Origin: Kibdelosporangium aridum | GTDB taxonomy: Bacteria; Actinomycetota; Actinomycetes; Mycobacteriales; Pseudonocardiaceae | Reading direction: 5' to 3' | DNA: 64,000 nucleotides | Assembly (NCBI RefSeq): GCF_900176515.1 | Contig: NZ_FWXV01000003.1 | Coordinates: 744,001-808,000 of the forward strand | Part shown: piece by piece, positions 63,091 through 64,000 of the stretch | How positions within the stretch are numbered: the stretch's first letter is position 1 | How the letters are laid out: each line of letters begins with the position of its first letter | Made by a program: the position numbers and the translations under genes | Notes under the pieces: generated by a model | What the model was told of the DNA's origin: nothing | What the model saw: only the letters and a program-made list of their open reading frames with translations | Databases searched by the model: none

Positions 63091-64000
63091 TCAGCCCGCC
63101 GCCACCGCAGCGCAGAGGCCCTTGGTGATCAGCGCGAGGTCCTCGTCCGACGTGATGTACGGCGGCATCGTGTAGATCAAGTCCCGGAACGGCCGGAGCC
63201 ACACACCTGCGTCCACCGAGGCCTTCGTCGCCTCCGCCACGTCGACCTGGTGGTCGAGTTGCACCACGCCGATCGCGCCGAGCACCCGGACATCGAGCAC
63301 GCCGGGCAAGTCGATCGCGGGTTCCAGGCCGGTGATCAGCCCGTGCTCGATCCGCCGCACCTCAGCGGCCCAATCTCCCTCGAGCAGAAGGTCGATCGAA
63401 GCGTTCGCCACCGCCGACGACAACGGATTGCCCATGAAGGTCGGCCCGTGCGCCAGCACAGGCAACTCCCCCTGCGATATCCCGTCAGCCACCTCGGCCG
63501 TGCACAAAGCCGCGGCCATTGACACGTAGCCGCCGGTCAGCGCCTTGCCCAGGCACATGACGTCCGGGCTGACGGCGGCGTGGTCGGCGGCGAACAACGT
63601 TCCGGTGCGGCCGAAGCCCGTGGCGATCTCGTCGAAGATCAGCAGCACGTCATTGGCCAGCGTCAGCTCGCGCAGTACGTGCAAGTAGCGCGGGTCGTGG
63701 AAACGCATGCCGCCCGCGCCCTGCACCAGCGGTTCGATGATCACGGCGGCCAGCTCGTCGGCGTGCTGCTCGATCATGTCGGCGAGGGTCGCGACGTACT
63801 CGTGGTCGACACCCGCGTCGAACCCCGCCGGGGGCGTGGGCGCGAAGATCTGCTCCGGCAGGACACCACGCCAGAGCGAATGCATTCCGCCGTCCGGGTC
63901 GCAGACGCTCATCGGGTGGAACGTGTCGCCGTGGTAGCCGCCGCGCCACGTCATCATGCGGTGTTTCTCGGGGCGCCCGGTCGAGCGCCAGTACTGCAGG
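63091..64000 (-). CDS. bioA: adenosylmethionine-8-amino-7-oxononanoate aminotransferase (5' partial)
   Basis: PLP enzyme of biotin synthesis using SAM as amino donor. The gene enters from the right edge; the visible 302 residues begin QYWRSTGRPEKHRMMTWRGG and include GGYHGDTFHPMSVCD, EPLVQGAGGMRFH, LLIFDEIATGFGRTG, the PLP lysine in MCLGKALTGGY and GPTFMGNPLSSAVA. The frame is open past the edge, so the N-terminal third is missing here. Convergent with the sugar cassette. Confidence 0.95.
   Translation of the reverse strand, partial: LQYWRSTGRPEKHRMMTWRGGYHGDTFHPMSVCDPDGGMHSLWRGVLPEQIFAPTPPAGFDAGVDHEYVATLADMIEQHADELAAVIIEPLVQGAGGMRFHDPRYLHVLRELTLANDVLLIFDEIATGFGRTGTLFAADHAAVSPDVMCLGKALTGGYVSMAAALCTAEVADGISQGELPVLAHGPTFMGNPLSSAVANASIDLLLEGDWAAEVRRIEHGLITGLEPAIDLPGVLDVRVLGAIGVVQLDHQVDVAEATKASVDAGVWLRPFRDLIYTMPPYITSDEDLALITKGLCAAVAAG

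Overview
This window is high-GC actinomycete DNA, most likely from the order Pseudonocardiales (Amycolatopsis/Kibdelosporangium-like). The reasons are strong G/C third-position bias, frequent GTG starts, ATGA/GTGA stop-start overlaps, DUF397/DUF5753-type genes, and a conserved block of amino-acid and cofactor genes. The backbone is colinear, in reversed orientation, with the bioA...bioB-nadABC-hisDCBHA..hisFI-trpE-trpCBA-lgt segment known from Mycobacterium tuberculosis. It runs on the minus strand from right to left: bioA (partial), bioD, bioB-bsaP-DUF2567, nadA-nadB-nadC with divergent nrtR, hisD-hisC-hisB plus a 51-residue membrane protein, hisH, hisA/priA, hisF, hisI, trpE, a Trp-associated membrane protein, trpC-trpB-trpA, and lgt.

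The backbone is interrupted by accessory genes, and the his operon is stretched over about 24 kb in four pieces. Between hisB and hisH lie a decayed DUF5753 regulator with an intact DUF397 gene, a MarR/P450 pair, a serine hydrolase, a broken aldo-keto reductase, an HxlR/quinone-reductase pair and a 944-residue LRR-Roc-COR (Roco) GTPase. Between hisH and hisA sits a secreted subtilisin with seven 168-bp FG-GAP-like repeats. Between hisA and hisF are a Clp_N/HTH protein with two tandem 19-bp inverted repeats, a LysR regulator, a MerR regulator, and a five-gene minus-strand run (MFS pump, ABC ATPase, ABC permease, MOSC, PPOX). Between hisI and trpE is an ECF sigma factor with two candidate anti-sigma-type proteins.

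The left 10 kb is accessory: a siderophore/cobalamin-type ABC importer (left-truncated), a secreted alpha/beta hydrolase, a decayed MFS pump, a 1076-residue NACHT-LRR NTPase (bacterial NLR-like, candidate immune or conflict protein), an SDR/DAPDH-like pair behind a perfect KstR-consensus site, and a frameshifted EACC1-type conflict-system component without a partner. On the right, a LacI-controlled cassette (Gfo/Idh/MocA oxidoreductase, DUF993 aldolase-like protein, sugar-phosphate isomerase) separates bioA from bioD. The same 14-bp LacI-type operator lies at both ends of the lacI gene.

Many regulators sit next to clear inverted repeats (MerR, NrtR, ArsR, MarR, HxlR, TetR, LacI, Clp_N/HTH). 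At least four genes are decayed: the MFS pump at 3.3-3.9 kb, EACC1, the aldo-keto reductase and the DUF5753 regulator. No rRNA, tRNA, CRISPR array, transposase or prophage was recognised.
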